From positions 732-59,799 of the forward strand of contig QZLH01000527.1 of NCBI GenBank assembly GCA_003833135.1: DNA of 59,068 bases, read 5' to 3'. Shown here piece after piece: positions 12,988-27,670 of the stretch. The notes under the pieces are model-generated. The model ran no database searches. It was not told where the DNA came from and was given only the letters and a program-made list of their open reading frames with translations. Made by a program: the position numbers and the translations under genes. How positions within the stretch are numbered: position 1 is the first letter of the stretch; the number at the start of each line of letters is the position of its first letter. The stretch is from Oehlia diaphana (Eukaryota > Glomeromycota > Glomeromycetes > Glomerales > Glomeraceae).

Positions 12988-15900
12988 TTACTCATCATCT
13001 GATAAGAATGGTTCTAGCAATTGAGACATTTGTGATATATCTGATCGGTCAACATCATTTGCCGCATTAGTATGAAGTTTCAATAATTGCTCTTTGATAA
13101 GATTTCTATTTGAAGTAATATGTTTTTTATAGTAATTTTTTAATTGTTGTGCATTGCATTCTTCTGAAGATATTAGAATCTTACATAGATTACGCACACC
13201 AATATATCGACCTTTGATAATAGTATCTTCTACCTTATCTTTAAGTGATTCAACATCGTAAATGTCAGTTACTTGTAAAAGATCAACCAAAAATGATAAA
13301 TATTGGTCTGTATTAAAGTCATCTGGCTTGCGTAAAACAGATTTTACCGCATCTTCAAAAGATTGTCCATATAACCATCGAAGTAATATCCAAAATGTAT
13401 CTGGATGAATACCTTTTATTAAAATCTCGATTACGTCCCTTGATGATTCAATTAAGCCACTGTAAAACATTCTTTTAAAATATGACGAAGCGGCTATGTA
13501 AAAAAAAAAAAAATATTATTATTAAAGAAATCATATATACAAAAATAAAAATAAAAACCAATTTAACAAACCTGAAAGCACGTATCTACTAGCACCAATT
13601 CTTCCTTCTTCTTCATCAAAAGTGAAAAAAACATCATGATATTCATTATTAGATTGCGCTATGAGTTTGTCCAATAAATCATTAACCAATATTTCTTTTT
13701 GATCAATTTTTGCATTTTTTTCTGACTTTTTTAACTTTTCTAACTTTTCTAATTCCTCTAACTCTTCTGTATTTAGAATCTCATAAGCTCCAGCAAGCAA
13801 CAATAAATCTTTATATGGCATTAAACATGTTTTAACTTTGTACATTCCCTCTTTAATATCTTCTTGTATTCCAAAAATAAGCTCGTTTCCTGCTACCCAA
13901 CTTTTTCCATCTAATGGATCATCCCCATTTAAGAACAATTTTTTGTTAGAATCATTAATTTTTAATTTAATCAACCCTTTCATAATGTCATCATGCGAAA
14001 ATTCATTCATTATTTTATATATTTCTTCCATTACACTTTTTATATCTGAAGACTTCCAAATAATTTTGGATTTAATTTCCTCGACAAAAAAAAACCAATG
14101 TTTAACAATTTCTTCTAAAGCTGGTTTTCCAATAGTTGAATATCGTTCACAAAATGAATTGTCTGGCTCAACATTTCTCTCAAATAGAGGTCTTTCAGTC
14201 CAACATACTTCCTTATATCTTTGAAAACAAAGAACTGCAAAACTTTCATATCCCAAGGTTTCTTTTGCTTCCTCATGAAATGGACTTTGAAGATACTTTT
14301 CTGATGGAATGAATTTGATATGCATAATTTGGTTCCATTGATCGGTCGAAAATATAAAAATATTTGTATATAAATAATCTATTAAATATTTTGCTCGATT
14401 TTTGACTATGTTTGTTGGAAATTTATCCGGTTGTTGAAACTGTGATTCAATCTCTCTTGCACATTTGATAAATGTATCACAATTCACTTGACGATTAAGT
14501 CCAATCTTTCCCAAAGCTTCTAAACAAACAGGATCGTTTTGTAATTCTGGAGGTAAAAATTTGTCGGTGTCAAAAATGTTGAGAAATAAAATAACTTCCA
14601 TATCATATAAAGTATCAGCCTTTACGAAAGCAGTGAGTGATTTGTTAGGTATCATTTGGTATTGTTCAAGACATTTAATTTTATGATATCCTGAAGAATT
14701 TAAAAAATTCTTCAAAAAAATGATGTATTCTTGAGAAGGTATGAGTGATTTTTCAGTAATATGTGGTATTATATAGGATTCAAAATATTCCAATCCTCTT
14801 ATAAGGGTAGCACCTAATCTAGATAGTAATTGGAAATCCGATTCACGATCATATTTGTAAAAATCGGTATTATTATCGAAAGAAAAAAATGGAAGTTTGT
14901 ACGTAAGAAGTTTTCCGGCTGTAGCATCAATAAATTTTTCTTCCCCAGAATGTATTGGCCATATGGGTAATGATCTAAGAATCTTAATAAATTCTTGTTT
15001 TTTTCCAAATTCTATAATAATTTTAGCATTATTTATAAAACATTAAAATTCTAATTCTTCTACTTACGTAACAGAACATTAAGTTCTTCTTTAATAAATT
15101 TTTTAAGCTTTTCATAGTCAGATAATGATAGATCACTAGTCTTAAATAACTGTTCCATAGTCTTATGTAATAAAGAACAAGTCCACTCTAGAGAATTAAT
15201 TATATTTGTAGGAGTGCAACTCACTATACATTTTTTTAAATTTTCATGAGCATCTTCAGGAAATTTCATATTAGTAAAGCGTACTTGTAGTTTCACTAGT
15301 ATTGGATATAAAATATGTCCATTTTCAGGTATGTATAAAAGTGGATTTTTCGTATCAAGTCGAACAAGTTTGGAAGGTTGAATCATTGGCAACAAAGGAT
15401 ATTTTGAAAGTCTAGTAAATTCTCTTTCTTCTTTGACTTTATTTAATATTGACCAAATTTTTTTAAGCCAATCATCATTTGGTATAGATTCTCCGTTTGG
15501 ATCCCATGATCTTTCCTTCAAAGGTGGTAATTCAAACGTTAAAAGGTCTAAAACAGCTGAAGCATCAAACTTTTTGATATTTGTAAATGCAGGGAAATTG
15601 ACATCATTAAAAATTTTAAACAAATACTCTGGCAAATCAATAGAAACAAATTTTGATGGACCAGTATTTGGAAATAAATCTAAATGTTCTTTTTTTCCAA
15701 TGTAATAAACTTCACCGAATGTTCCAACCGATTCATTGCTCAACGGAACTAACGATAATCCAGTGAGAATTTCATATGAATTTTTATCTTGAAGAATAAA
15801 ATTAAGCAATTCAAACAATGAATCATGCTTATTATCAAGCTTATCATGAATATCAGGAATTTCGTGTAATTTTTCACAAACTGACTCTCCGGTAACAGGT

Positions 15901-16630
15901 TCATATGGGAAATTTGGAGGGTCTCCAGATTCAACAATTTGACTTAGTTGTCTGATTTTATCTTTACCAAGTTTCACAGCTGAAATTCCTGAATTAACCA
16001 ATAAATCTGCGATTATTGCTTTTTCTTTCTCAAAAATTCTAGCTTCTCGTAGCGAAACAAATTGTCCGCCATTGACTTCAGTCCAGAAAAATTTTTGATT
16101 ATTAAGGCCTAGTTTTCTAATAACATCCAATCCATACTTCCTATACAAGTCCATAAATGGACTTAACTTAACGGGAATAGGCCAAATCTTATCTGCAGTA
16201 TGTGGAACAAAGTCTGTCCCTTCTTTCTTGTACCTAGTTTCTTCAAGAACTACAATATGTTCAAGTAGTTTAATATGCAAATCAGGCAAAACGTCATACA
16301 AAATGTATCTATTCCATTTTGCATCATCACAATTAGCTTGCAGGAAATGGCCTTTCGAAGGTAAAGAAAAGTTTCTATTCAAATGAACTCCCAAATTGCT
16401 ACTTATTGACAGTGATAAATGGGAATAAATGTCTCCCGTAATTTCAGGAGGATCCGGAAACTATAATGCAAAAAATTTTATTAGTATATTAGTATTAATA
16501 AACTAACAAAAAAAAAAAAAAACTCTTACCGATTCAGCTCTTAATTCATCTAATGATTTTATATAAGATTGAGCAAGCAGGGAAGCAACGCCACCTCTTG
16601 GCTTTGTTAAATAAACAACATTAATAAATT

Positions 16631-16691
<61 letters not shown>

Positions 16692-19600
16692 TTAAAATGT
16701 AATAAGTTAATTTGTTTCTTCTCTGAAAATTCTTTGAATTCTGGTTTGATTCTGTCGTGCCCTCCTACGCATATAGCCCATATTTCTGAAACTTTATTCC
16801 CCATATCATTGATTCGTTCAATATCTAACTGATAGACTTGCGCGTTATCAATACCATCAACCATTTTTCGACGGGCATTGCGACAACTATCACTACTGCT
16901 AATCTTTGATTGCCATATCAATTGAGAATCTCTGTCTTTCATATGATATAAACTACATGATTCTATATTCCTTAGGAATAGCATCTCATTATTATCCTGA
17001 ATATTATTGAACAGTTCCAGAATTTTGTTCGTGTTGATAACTTTATTCGATATATCACTAACTTTTGCCAATTCAAAAGTCCTGAGCGGAATTCTGAACA
17101 ACGTTCCCTTAAATTCTTTCGACATATCACAATCTCCTGTTGCGTATTTATCAGGAAAGCATTTCTCAATGAAATGGAGTATTTCTTCGTATGAATCGCA
17201 TTGTTCTGGAAAAGTTTTCTTAAACTTCTTTTCAATAAAATCAATTTGAATACCTCTTGGTCTCTTAAGAGGAAATCCTGATGGTGGAAGAAATTTTGCA
17301 TGTGGATCTAAAAATGCGATGTACCTTCCACTCACAATGCTCAATAAATCTGTAACATGAAAAGCACAATTAAGATTTCCAATGTCAAGGTTTAGCAAAG
17401 ACTGAAAGCTATCGTTTGTAAACTCTTCGTCATTATAAATCCATATCGCAGGACCTTGCCAATCTTCTATTTCTTCCGATAGGAATATTTTTTTAGGAGG
17501 GCTAAAGTCATGCTGTCTCTCATCTATGATTACCGAAAAATGTTTGGCACCAGTGTCATCTGCATTCTATATGAGAGAAAATATATAAATTTCCAAATAT
17601 AACTTTATAACAATATTAAAATTACTTCATTACTTACTCGAAGAAACTCTTTAAATATTGAATTTGTCGAACAATCCTAATTATATAAATTATTCGTTAA
17701 AATGATATAATAAAATTAAAAATATGAAATTAAAAATTATACCTTGATAATATTTTTAATCCTAGCGGTCAATGATTCAGTTTGTTCGTAATTAGTATCC
17801 TTAGTAGAACCATTAACTAGAAAAAAGAAAAAAAAAGATAAATGCGCGTTATATAATATTCTTATAATAATTTTCAAATTAATTATTTACCATATATTGT
17901 TCCTTTTAAAGTTTGAATTCCCAATTCTTCAGCAATATCCCTAGTTACAAGATGGTGAGCAATTTTATGCCTGCTTCTTTCTTCTTCTTCAAGCTTATCT
18001 GCCATGTCATCAAATTGAATTTCATTCAGTTCAACAAGCGCATTATTATTGCTTGGGATTAATAATCCGTCTAATTCTTCCAGCTGATTTCCGTCTCTCC
18101 TATTATCCTTTCGTATCTCAATAATCTGCTTGAGAATCTGGATGATTTCTTCTGTTGATAAATCTTTATACTCATTTTTGACAGTGAAGATCAACTCCTT
18201 GACTCCAATTTTATCTCTAACTCCCATAGCTTTATATAATTTCTCAAATTTAATAGAATATTCTATAGGAAGTTTAACAATTAAGGAATCCTTATACTGA
18301 AATTTATTAGGAAGATCAAAGACAACTTTGTCGCTTGAATAAAACGTATCTCCACATAAAATCCATGATTCATTTTTCAAATAATCCCTCATATAATCGA
18401 ATGAAGTCTTATCATCATGAAAAGCTTCATTCATATATTCATAAATTACATCACAAATAGACTTTAATTCTACAGGTGATTTATTCTTATGCCGACAAAG
18501 TTCCAATTGCCTTAGAACCGTTTTAACATCGGGATAAGTATGCCAATTCAAATATTCCAAAAAGTGATGATTCTTGGGGTTATAATCCAAGACCGGTGCA
18601 ACAAAACAAACCAGATTTTTGTATTTTTTACAGTAACAGTCCACAGGTTTCGAAAAAACTTTCTTTCCATATTCATCAACTGAGGGAATCCACTCTTTTT
18701 CTAAAATAGCTTCCAACGTTGCATGGTTATTATTATTATTAGTTAATTGATTCCATTTTTCATCAACATATTTTAGAAGTTTCAATGCTTTGCTATGAAT
18801 TAAATTATCACAAATATTAGAAAATTGCCTTCGTGATATAATAGTGTCGATCCGAGTAACTATATCATTAGGGGAAAGAATTGATTTAATTCCTAACAAT
18901 TTCAAATTTGAAAGAAATCTGTTAGAAGACGATTGTGAAATTCCATATTTGCCAGCAGGAAAGACTTTCTCATCTTCAAAAAATAAATCAACTAGAGTCT
19001 TTTCTTCCGGATCAAATAAATCTGTTGGTGATTTAATTAACTTCACGCCAAAAGATATTTTTTGATGCCGTGACATTTCAAATGTACCAGCAGCAACAAA
19101 TGACTTTCTTCCAAGAATGTCCTTTAAGTTTGCATCGTAATCAAGTAAAGATTGTAACCGATCAAAGAGTCTGTCAATCACTATATCTATATCTTCAGGT
19201 GATTGCGATTCAATAAATGGTATTACGTAGTTTTGCCAATAATCAATTACATTTAATCGAGGAACTTTAATAATATCTTCCAATATATAACATATATTCT
19301 GTGAATTAGTACTAAGAAATCCTCCCATATTACTTGGATAAATTATCTTTCCATATGAATTTTCTTCCTCACGGGGCAGAATATACCAATTCGAATTGCC
19401 AGGCAATAATGAAATTGGTAAAGTATGATCAATTTCAGTAAAAATTGGAAGATGCTTGATAACTTCAATGAGTTCTTGCGTAAGATGATCTTTATTGACA
19501 AGTCGCAAATAATTAGATAAATGGTCGATGAGCGCCGATGCTTCATGAATTTGTAAATTTTTATTTAAATTCTCTGGATATGAAGCATCAGCTCGAAAAG

Positions 19601-22340
19601 AAGCCAAAACTGATATAATGTCATTAAGTTTAATAATATATGGAGATACTCTATTAAAAAGAAAAGAAAGATATTATTTATTTAAATACCATAAGTAAAG
19701 AGATTATAATTTAGTAATACTTACTTATCCCATTCAGAAATTTCTTTAAACTGATTATCCGCGAACGCAGCGCCGAATATTTCGAAAATAGCCGTAAGGT
19801 CTTCGTTTGTTTGATTCAAAAAAATTTTATTAGGAGTCCTTAATTTCCTAATAGAAGAACGATTTGTTGGGATTAAATGAATATCTTCAAACTTTGTTAA
19901 ATCCCAATTTCTGTATCTTAGGTTATCCCATAATTGATAAATCCATTCACAATGATTCGGCATCTGTATCTCTTCAAAATTTGCATTTTCCGTAAAATTT
20001 AACGAGAATTTAATCATATCAACAACAGCGAATTCATCTAATAATTTGATGTTAAGATCCCATCCAGTATTTGCATTATCGTACAAAAGTTTATATAATC
20101 TGACACTGATCGATTTGTCGATGAATTTATCTAATTGATTTGTGAAAATATTGCGCTCATCATTTTCATGACTCTTAATGTCATCATCGGGACCGATATA
20201 CACATAAGAATTGCCAAATTGAGTTAAAGTACCTAGATTCACACCATCCGCTAATGGAATTATTTTGAATCCTTCTAATTCATCAAAATTTTGATCATTT
20301 AATTCGTTTAATATATATTCAAATAATAGTAAGACTTCTTTTCTCGACAGTACGTTATCCCATCTATCACGATTGTTGCTCAAATAAGTACGGATAATAG
20401 TAGGAGTAAAAAACTTGAGAGAGTCTTGATGTCTAGAACTTTTTAATACTCTGATGATAGGGTACAAAGTTGATATTACAGGAAATCCAATATTACCGAT
20501 TATTTTAGATAAATCAAAATTGAATAACTTCTCATCTACGAAATAGCCATTTGAAAGTGAAAGCCAATGAAATTTTGGTTCTCGAAATGAGGGCATATTA
20601 TATGAATATGTTGAAACTTCAGCTACTGTTCCAATAACATTTGATGAAAAAGGTCCTTTGAATACACAATCGTCAATATTAAGACTTTCTATGACATTCT
20701 GTAACAGATCTTTGCAAAAAGAACTTAAACTACCCGATGTAACTTCTTTAACTATTGGCCAAAATTCATATATATTATCCGATTGAATATTAGACCTGAG
20801 CTCACGAAGAAACTTTACCCAAGCTTTGGGTAAAACCTTTTCAAATAAATATCGATTCCACTCAACCTTCAGACGCGCTAATGCATCAACAGCCTGAAAA
20901 GTACAATATCCCATATTTAATAGCTAAATATAGAAATTTTATCAAAACATATAGCAGAGTATTAATTAGTTACCAGATCCTCATTGTCTGCTGCCGACCA
21001 TAAGGAACGTCGATTAGTGCTAACCTGTTAAAAAGCAAATAAAATGTTTTTTAAAACAAATTATTTAAAATCATAAATAATATCCTATATTCGTTAATTC
21101 TTACCGCAAAATATCCATGTACGGAAACGAGGAAAGGCATATCAATGGGAAGAGGTAAAAAGCAAAATAATTTTCCAGTAGCATTTAAATTATTCAAAGG
21201 GACAGCCAGACCAACATTAGGAATAAATTTATAATCTCCTATATATTTACCGAAGTTCTCATTAAAATATGCTTCGGCTTTGAGTAAATCATCAAGATAA
21301 TTCAAAATTAACCATGAGCTAATTTCTTTAGGATATCCTTTCCGTTGTCGAGAAAATGATGCGACATAAGACGTTTCTAGTTGATTATGGTTATCAAGTT
21401 CTTTTGACTTAAGTGAATTCATCATTGGTACAATTTTTTCGACTATCGAACGACGTTGTTCTCTAATATGATCATCAGCATTCTCCAACTGAATGGTGTA
21501 AAGTAATTCAGGTTCAGTAGCGCCTTCTTTAAATTCATAGAAATGAATAAGTTCAATATATTTTAAAAATAATAAACAATTTATGCTTTCTTTTTCATAA
21601 AACTTGTGAAACATATCCAAAATTGCTTCAGGTTTATAAACTTTGTTAGAAATTTTTGAATCGACAGAATCTTGATTAGTACGGAGAGGATAACGAAATA
21701 TAGTTCCATTAAATGGTTTATCACATGAGATTTTGAATGGAGCAAATTGATCTGGATAATCCTTTGACAATTGTTCTTTGACGAAATCGAATTGAATACC
21801 ACCGTTAAAATACCATTCGTGTGGATCAAGGATAATGTATTTATCACCAGTAATAAAAGAAGGAGAGTCGGTGATATGATAAATTGAATTAAAACCAACA
21901 CCCATTACTAAAATTAAAAACGTAAATTATAATAAGCAAAGTTAATAAATTATATCTTTGGTGAGAAAAACAAATAAAAGAAAAACTTTACCTCCGATCT
22001 TATCAAATTGATCACGTTTTTCACTATCAGCTAATTTAAGCAATGATTGAAAATCTTTTTCCTCAAAAGTAGTAGTATTTCTTGATAAAAGTGCAGGGCC
22101 TTGAAATCTATCAAGTTTCAAGTTTGTCCTTTGATAATTATCTACATAATCCGGTTCAAATAAACTTTGTGATGGATAAGTATTATGATCCAGAATGAAA
22201 ATTTGTTCAGTACTTTGGGCATCATCTGAATTCTGAAGGATTTCACGAAGAATTTGAGAACCATCAGGATATTCATCAAGAATTTTACGTAGACGATGAG
22301 TGTAAGGTTCTTTTGGTTTAAATTGTCTTCCTATCGGCAT
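12988..22340 (-). CDS. Sacsin-like double HSP90-type ATPase with C-terminal BTB domain (gene C), one doubtful intron
   Basis: Exons, minus strand: 22340-21992, 21907-21105, 21024-20974, 20893-19725, 19650-17891, 17816-17743, 17676-17638, 17566 to about 16712, 16601-16530, 16460-15068, 15011-13572 and 13493-12988; about 2,836 residues if exon 8 ends as in its paralogues. ATPase unit 1 is intact (YPDGSQILREILQNSDDA; MGVGFNSIYHITD). ATPase unit 2 keeps an N-box (FKEFLR/NADDT), but the segment that carries G1 in gene B is deleted: NLDIG runs straight into NLNCAFHVTD. This unit is therefore unlikely to bind ATP normally. The C-terminal BTB has ASSYFKRMFYSGLIES and LLRWLYGQSF. At the end of exon 8 the paralogues have KRLK followed by GTAA/GTAT; here the sequence reads KKQINLL with no GT, and the intron carries a 58-base T run on the coding strand. 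Retaining this intron gives a stop before exon 9. It is either a mildly broken gene or one that uses an unseen donor. Confidence 0.8.
16632..16689. repeat. 58-nt poly-A tract inside intron 8 of gene C
   Basis: Uninterrupted A on the plus strand, so T on the coding strand. It lies between exons 8 and 9 of gene C; the equivalent introns in A, B and D have no such tract. Its exact length may be uncertain because of sequencing slippage. Confidence 0.9.
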
Positions 22341-24407
22341 TTTACGTAAAAGAGCTTTTAATGATCTTTAGATTTTAAAAATAGCAGATATGAAATGAAA
22401 ATTGAATTTTAATTTACGAAATCAATTTAAAGATATTCCTCAAGTCACACGTACATCCACGAAGTATACACTACTCATGATATATTTACATATATAGTAA
22501 AGTATAATCCGTTAAATGTCTATTTTTGTAAAATCACAATTCAGGAGCAGATATGATATGATTACATCATTACTGAAAAAAAGAGCTTCTCTATAATTAT
22601 TGGGTATTGATAACAGATTATCAATAACAAATAATGTGAAAGATTTATAATTGTCAGAAAAAATTTTTTTTTTTTTTTTTTTTGTCTCAATTTGTTCTTT
22701 TATCACTGGTCCGAATACGACCTATGCCGATCACATCATGTAATCAAAAAATTTTTGCACACGTTTAATTTTCTTTTTTTTATTATTATTAAATAAAACC
22801 AGAAAGTTTGGCCCCTGGGTTTTTCACTATATTATGCAAATCTACAAAATTATCCAAAAAAGAAATGAATGTCTAGTCCCCGAATGTGGAGCTTAGTAAT
22901 AGCTTAGTCATTCGGTTCCGGAAGTGTGATGTAACTTAATCTTTACTTGTCGAACATTATATAAGTTATACACTTTAATCAGTTACTTTCAACAGAATGA
23001 TAAATATTCAGTTATATAAGTTAAATGTGAGTTTTTTGGTGCTCGTGTAAATCAATCGGTGAAGAACACTCGATTCGATTAATCTGATGGAATTTAAAAA
23101 TTTGTTATATTAATTCATACAACCGTTTTTTCCATCACCCAAATAAAAAAATACAAAAGAATCGATGGTGATCGTGAAGGTGATAACTGTAGTTGGTGGA
23201 ATAGATGGAAGAAAGATGGGATTAATAAAGATTACAATGACTAACACAATAATTTTAAGGATTTTATTTTAACAAAATTTAAGATTTTCTTTTTTTTCTG
23301 GCTTGTTGACGCAATTGTAATTGAGAACCGTTTTAGGTATAGTTATAACATAAGATTTCCATACAAAAACGATTAAACAATTACTAATAAGCTAACCCCC
23401 TTGATAAAAAAAAATTATTGTTTCCTAAATATTGTACTTTAAATTAAAGTTTGTACCTTTTGAGATTTGCCTTTCTCAATGATTTTATTACGAACATTGC
23501 GAGCTACAGAGCTACAGTAACTGCAAAATCACTATTACCGACTGAAGTCCGACTGATGTATTCTAATAGCTTGTTTTACTTAAAAGGTAATTTCACAAAT
23601 CAAGTTAATGATTGATTTATTTTATCAGTAAAAAAAAAAGATTGATTTATCGGTTTATCAGAAATCAAGCTTACTGACTAAAAAAAAATTATGTTATCGC
23701 AACCAAAAAATTGAATAGTTGATTATCAGAAAAAAAATTTATGACGTGATCTATTATTAGTTATAACACATATTGTGACGATTATTCCAATCATATTAGC
23801 TACGATATTATTTTTGAGTGGCTTATAAAGGTACCAATATTTCCACTCACTCTCAACAACTTACTTATCGATACTCTCCTCAAATAAATATTACTTCTCA
23901 TTGAATATTCAATTTAACTATCCATTTATCCACTTTCTAAGAAAATTCAATAGAATATCTGAAATATTTGCCAGTTACGAAGGTAAACTTTATTTAATAG
24001 CTTGCTTTTCCATAGTAAAATTCACTTAACTTTTTAATGTTTAGTCCTCATCTCCTATCTAAAAGAAAGAAAAACCAGATCTTATCGTTGTTTCTTGTTC
24101 TAAAATCACGATAACATTGTTGAATCAGCTGACTTCCAGACTCCATGGAAGGACCTTGACGAAATTTGATCTCGTCATTTTTAACAGAAGCTTTAGGATT
24201 AGATGAATGTGACTTTACGAGTTTGGAGAGTAAAGTGCATTTTTTTTATTTTGCAAAATGTGGGTAACTCCTATTTAGGGACCGTCTTAAGTAGGAGAAT
24301 TACCAGGCCTTGAATGCTGGTTTTAAGTCATTATATTTGACTTACCAGTTTTGACCGTTCAGGCGCCTAGGGATTAAGGTTAGGGTTAGGAACAAGCTGA
24401 ATATTTT

Positions 24408-24810
24408 GGAAATCAAAACAAGTGATTCCTGTTCGAGTGATTTGTAACATGGTAGATTATAAGGCATTACTAGTTTCTGAGAGAGGCAAAGAAGAAATAT
24501 TGATATGAAATTAAGCTTTGATATAGACATAAAAAAGAATTGCTGTATATTAATTATTGGAAGATATTCTTTATTACTGTATTGATGTCAGATTAACTGA
24601 ATATGCTAGTGAAATTGTATGGACCACCTTGAACATTTTTATTATTATTTGCAAATTCATGAATGCAAAGAGATGTATACAGTTAATATCACTACTGACA
24701 ACAAGCTGCATTACTACTTTGGAAATCAAAAATACGAACATGTGACTCCTGTTCAAGTGATTTCCAATATGGTAGATGGCTAGTTTCCGAAAGAGAGGCA
24801 AAGAAGAAGT
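24408..24810. repeat. Pair of diverged direct repeats of about 90 bp
   Basis: Copy 1 is 24408-24498 and copy 2 is 24721-24810. Both start GGAAATCAAAA. They share the order TGATTCCTGTTC / TGACTCCTGTTC, then a GTGATTT...ATGGTAGAT block, then GTTTC...GAGAGGCAAAGAAGAA. Small indels separate them. They look like remnants of a dispersed repeat family; no coding content is evident. Confidence 0.6.
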
Positions 24811-27612
24811 AACATTTAAAGATAGTTTTAAGTGGAAAATGACATGGGATTAAGCTACATAAGTATGGAAACTTCACAAGAAGCTCGTGAACGTGCCAAA
24901 TGAACTTATACAACAAAAAAGGTTTTTTTAACGGGAGGTGACTGGAAATAATGGTTTTTCGCCAGCTACTTTTTGCCCCTCATTAACTGCGACTTGATGA
25001 TCAATGAGAAAAATTAAACGTATTAATGAAAAATAGGCAATAATAATAAAATAATAAAATCTTTACAGAGTTGCGAATCAATGAAACTTATAATTTAAAT
25101 ATTTAAACATACATGAAAATTGAATTGAATGTTATAACACACGTCATAATTTTTTGTTGTTTATTGGCAGGAGAATCATCCGTATATCATGAGTTCTCTA
25201 ATTATATAATCATAAATCTATAAATCACTAATACCTATTCTATCTCATTTTTAACATTAACTTGTTCATACTTTATCTAACGATATATTTGTAGGTGCTG
25301 TTTCTTCTTCCCTTGAATTATTTTCGTACTGTTCCTATCTATATTCATATCATGTTTTATTTCCCATTTTTTTTAATTTGTTTACAATGTACATTCCAAT
25401 TATCATTTCTTGCAGCTAAAATTAATAAAATCTTATCTTGGCTATCAAGATAATTCATGCCATATTTTAGAATTAAGTGATTCTTGATTTATTACGTTCT
25501 TAAACTTACTTTTCTAACAAGAGATCTTGATGTCTTTTGATATTGTTCACAATTTTCCTTTGAATCTGTTAAACGTTCTTTGATTCCCATATGTATTTCC
25601 AATTTTCATAAGTTTCGAAACATCTTACACATATTTATTCACCTTTTATAAAGTTGATCTATTGTTGTTAATCTTTCTAGAATTCTTAATCTTGCACACT
25701 GTTAATTCATTATCTCTAGAATCATGATCGGCTTTGTTAAATTCAATACTAAACGTTTATCCATATTAATTCTATTCCACTTTGTGTTTAGCTTGATTCA
25801 TTTTCTTTATCGTACTTCTTACATTTTCTCTAATTTTTTTACCTTTAAAACTTTACGAATTACTTGGACAGTTTATAAGTTTCGGTTAAATTTGAAAATT
25901 GAAAAGTCTTATTGCATTCTGAAATAAATTGGTAATGTGCGAAAATATTATAATGTATGTGCGGAAATACAATATTTATGTCTTAAATACCGTTTATTTC
26001 TTTTTGGTAATCACAGATAATTTAAACAAACTAAATTCCTTATTTAAAAAATCATGGGGTAAGTTATTTATATAAACGTTAAAGATTTAAACGCTCATAT
26101 ACAACCCAATCTTTGTATTACATTTATTTTTATTTTAACGGTAAGAGTAGTACGTATTATTTTTTAATTTCTTATTTTCTTTATTCTAGACTTTTTTATA
26201 AAAAGTATTTTTTTTTTAGGGACTATTCGAACGGACCTTAGAAATGTAGGCTTTTCATACGTGGGTAGATTTCTTTTGTCTCTTTTTATTTCTTTGACAT
26301 TTGCTAATTACTCCTTTCCTTTTTTTTTTTGTAAAGAATAATTAGAAAAAGATATAAACTGACCATGATCAATTGATGAGCACCGCATCCGCAAAGACTG
26401 CAGTCCTACGCATACACAAAACTATCATCAGGAGAATAAAATAAGCGTAGATGAATTTTCAATAGTATAAAATGGTGTATTTTTAAAAATGACGTAAGAT
26501 TTTTTAATAGTAAAAAATAATGTAATAAAAATTTTCTCTTAATTTTTTCACATTTTATATTTATTATTTTTTTTACTTACATTAAGAGTTGAACTGATTA
26601 TTTTTTACTTACACTAAGAGTCGAACCGAATGCCTCAAGATAAACTATTAATATATTAAGTCTCATTATCCGACCACTAACTATTTGTTCTTTTTTTTTA
26701 ATTCTTAGTATTATATTTCATATTTATCTTAGAATAAAAATGTATTTATATAATTTTTTTTTAGTGTAGATTAAAAATATTTTCAATTGTTATCATATAA
26801 TATTAACAATTTTTTTTAGCGTATATATCTTATATAAATTTTAATCAACTTTTTTAATACAAAATTATTCAAAATATTTTAGGTTACATTTTCGTGTGGG
26901 TTTTGCAAAATCATGTATTTATGAACTACTTATGTATGTAGAATTTATGAAACTTTTTAAGATACAAAATCAACCAAATATTTTTTTAAATTGTTTTTAT
27001 GTGTAGATTACTTAAATCATATGTTCAAGAAAATATTTCAACTTCAAAAACTACCTATTCACGAAAATTTTATGACACTTTTTAAGAACGCCTTATTAAA
27101 CAACTATGTTTTAAGTGTAAATTATGCAAAAATTGTATATTATAGATTTTTACGGAGTACAAATTTCCAGGGATTATACATATTTTGACAACTTTACGCT
27201 AATATTCGCCTCATATAATCTCTTGATGATTGACCATATTTTTTTGATGGCGAAATCCTCATGTGACAATGATCGACAGTCAATTTTTCCTCCGCATTCG
27301 CTCTGGACAATAATTTACAATAAAATGGTATTTTAAGACAATACTCAAATTAAAAATATTGATAATACAGAATCATAGCGAAAAATAATATTAAAATATT
27401 GAAATATTGTATGTTATCTAAATGAAAAATATATTGTAATTATTTTAGGTGCCTAAAAGTGTGATCCACATTAATTAAAAATTTGACGTATTAATATTTC
27501 CAAACACAGAGACATGCGTAATGCAAACAACATTAAATCCTTTGAAATCTATGAAAAAGATATAAATAAGCGAAAAATTTTCATATTGAAGAAAAATTAA
27601 TTAAAATTCAAT

Positions 27613-27613
<1 letters not shown>

Positions 27614-27668
<55 letters not shown>
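27614..27668. repeat. 55-nt poly-A tract
   Basis: Uninterrupted A run followed by an (AT)n stretch near 27702-27717. No retroelement body is recognisable upstream, so calling it a retrotransposon tail would be speculation. Confidence 0.9.

Positions 27669-27670
<2 letters not shown>

Noticed and set aside
13838..14224. Open frames antisense to the sacsin genes (here, and at 48538-48897, 53415-54020, 8462-8845)
   Set aside because: They mirror the conserved coding strand and recur at equivalent positions in paralogues only because the coding sequence does; no independent features.
24378..24390. GGTTAGGGTTAGG, telomere-type repeat
   Set aside because: Only two units, too short to claim an interstitial telomere or telomere-healing scar.
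26600..26700. tRNA-like B-box (reverse complement GGTTCGACTC)
   Set aside because: The T-stem has a mismatch and no matching acceptor stem or proper anticodon arm could be built. At best it is a decayed tRNA relic.
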